Shown here piece by piece: positions 6,055-6,144 of a DNA stretch of 6,144 nt. This stretch comes from Clostridia bacterium (GTDB lineage: Bacteria > Bacillota > Clostridia > Oscillospirales > CAG-272). Location of the stretch: positions 1 through 6,144 of the forward strand of contig JAGBWH010000098.1 in assembly GCA_017629925.1 (NCBI GenBank), in the 5' to 3' direction. Both the position numbers and the translations under genes were made by a program. Within the stretch, counting starts at the first letter, position 1. The number at the start of each line of letters is the position of its first letter. The notes below the pieces were generated by a model. That model was not told the DNA's origin and did no database searches. It saw nothing but the letters and a program-made list of their open reading frames with translations.

Positions 6055-6144
6055 AATAGAAATAAGTCTATCATACATTTCTTTTTTTCTCTTCTCGTAT
6101 CTTCTTTTGAAAAAAAACATTACTATTATCACCTCTTGGAATAA
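6046..6144 (-). CDS. Open frame from the right edge: C-terminus or short peptide
   Basis: The frame is open from the window edge to a TGA at 6046-6048, 17 bases before the orphan gene start, a normal operon spacing. It reads LFQEVIIVMFFFKRRYEKRK and then KEMYDRLISIIN. This could be the C-terminal tail of a membrane protein: a hydrophobic end followed by a basic cytoplasmic tail. Alternatively an ATG at 6118-6120 preceded by GAGGTGAT (6128-6135), a strong Shine-Dalgarno though slightly far away, would give a separate 24-residue basic peptide. The window cannot separate the two. Confidence 0.4.
   Translation of the reverse strand, partial: LFQEVIIVMFFFKRRYEKRKKEMYDRLISIIN

Larger units (their letters stand above)
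5991..6055 (-). repeat. Duplicated 5' gene module, copy B (intact gene)
   Basis: Partner of 5301-5365 at an offset of 690 bases. Here the module leads into the intact 205-residue gene. Looser similarity continues on the coding side to about 5950, with one base fewer than copy A. Confidence 0.9.

Overview
The window looks like a chromosomal piece of an anaerobic, probably gut-associated Firmicute (Clostridia-like). The basis is strong GGAGG-type ribosome binding sites, a Gram-positive-style lipoprotein signal, intrinsic terminators, a moderately A+T-rich composition and a cytosolic glycoside hydrolase. The exact lineage cannot be fixed from sequence alone.

Left half (1-3950, + strand): a carbohydrate-utilisation segment. 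It begins inside an FAD-dependent oxidoreductase gene (1-1212, 5' end outside the window). After 101 bases comes an 878-residue glycoside hydrolase of family GH95 (1314-3950), the alpha-L-fucosidase/alpha-L-galactosidase family. GH95 catalytic residues are recognisable, but several flanking signature motifs are altered, and a fibronectin-III-like domain sits at the C-terminus. The two genes probably share a transcript, so a redox step on a sugar or aglycone may be paired with intracellular hydrolysis; that pairing is inference.

Middle (3951-4392): a gene-free convergent intergenic region. It holds a hairpin after the GH95 gene, a second + strand terminator-like hairpin with a seven-T tail at 4201-4235 that has no clear gene before it, a nested inverted repeat at 4242-4288, and a strong minus-strand terminator at 4345-4376.

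Right half (4393-6144, - strand): a more A+T-rich cassette of unrecognised genes. In transcription order these are the end of an open frame entering from the right edge (6144-6046), a 205-residue orphan protein (6028-5411), a possible 39-residue ORF that starts in an ATGA overlap with that gene's stop, and a 270-residue lipoprotein with a GTG start (5205-4393). The leader, ribosome binding site and first codons of the orphan gene are duplicated 690 bases away at 5301-5365 (61 of 65 bases identical). There they lead into a 19-codon reading frame that breaks off, which is the relic of a truncated paralogue. This is the most unusual structure in the window and suggests a gene array that gains and loses members by recombination at a shared 5' module.
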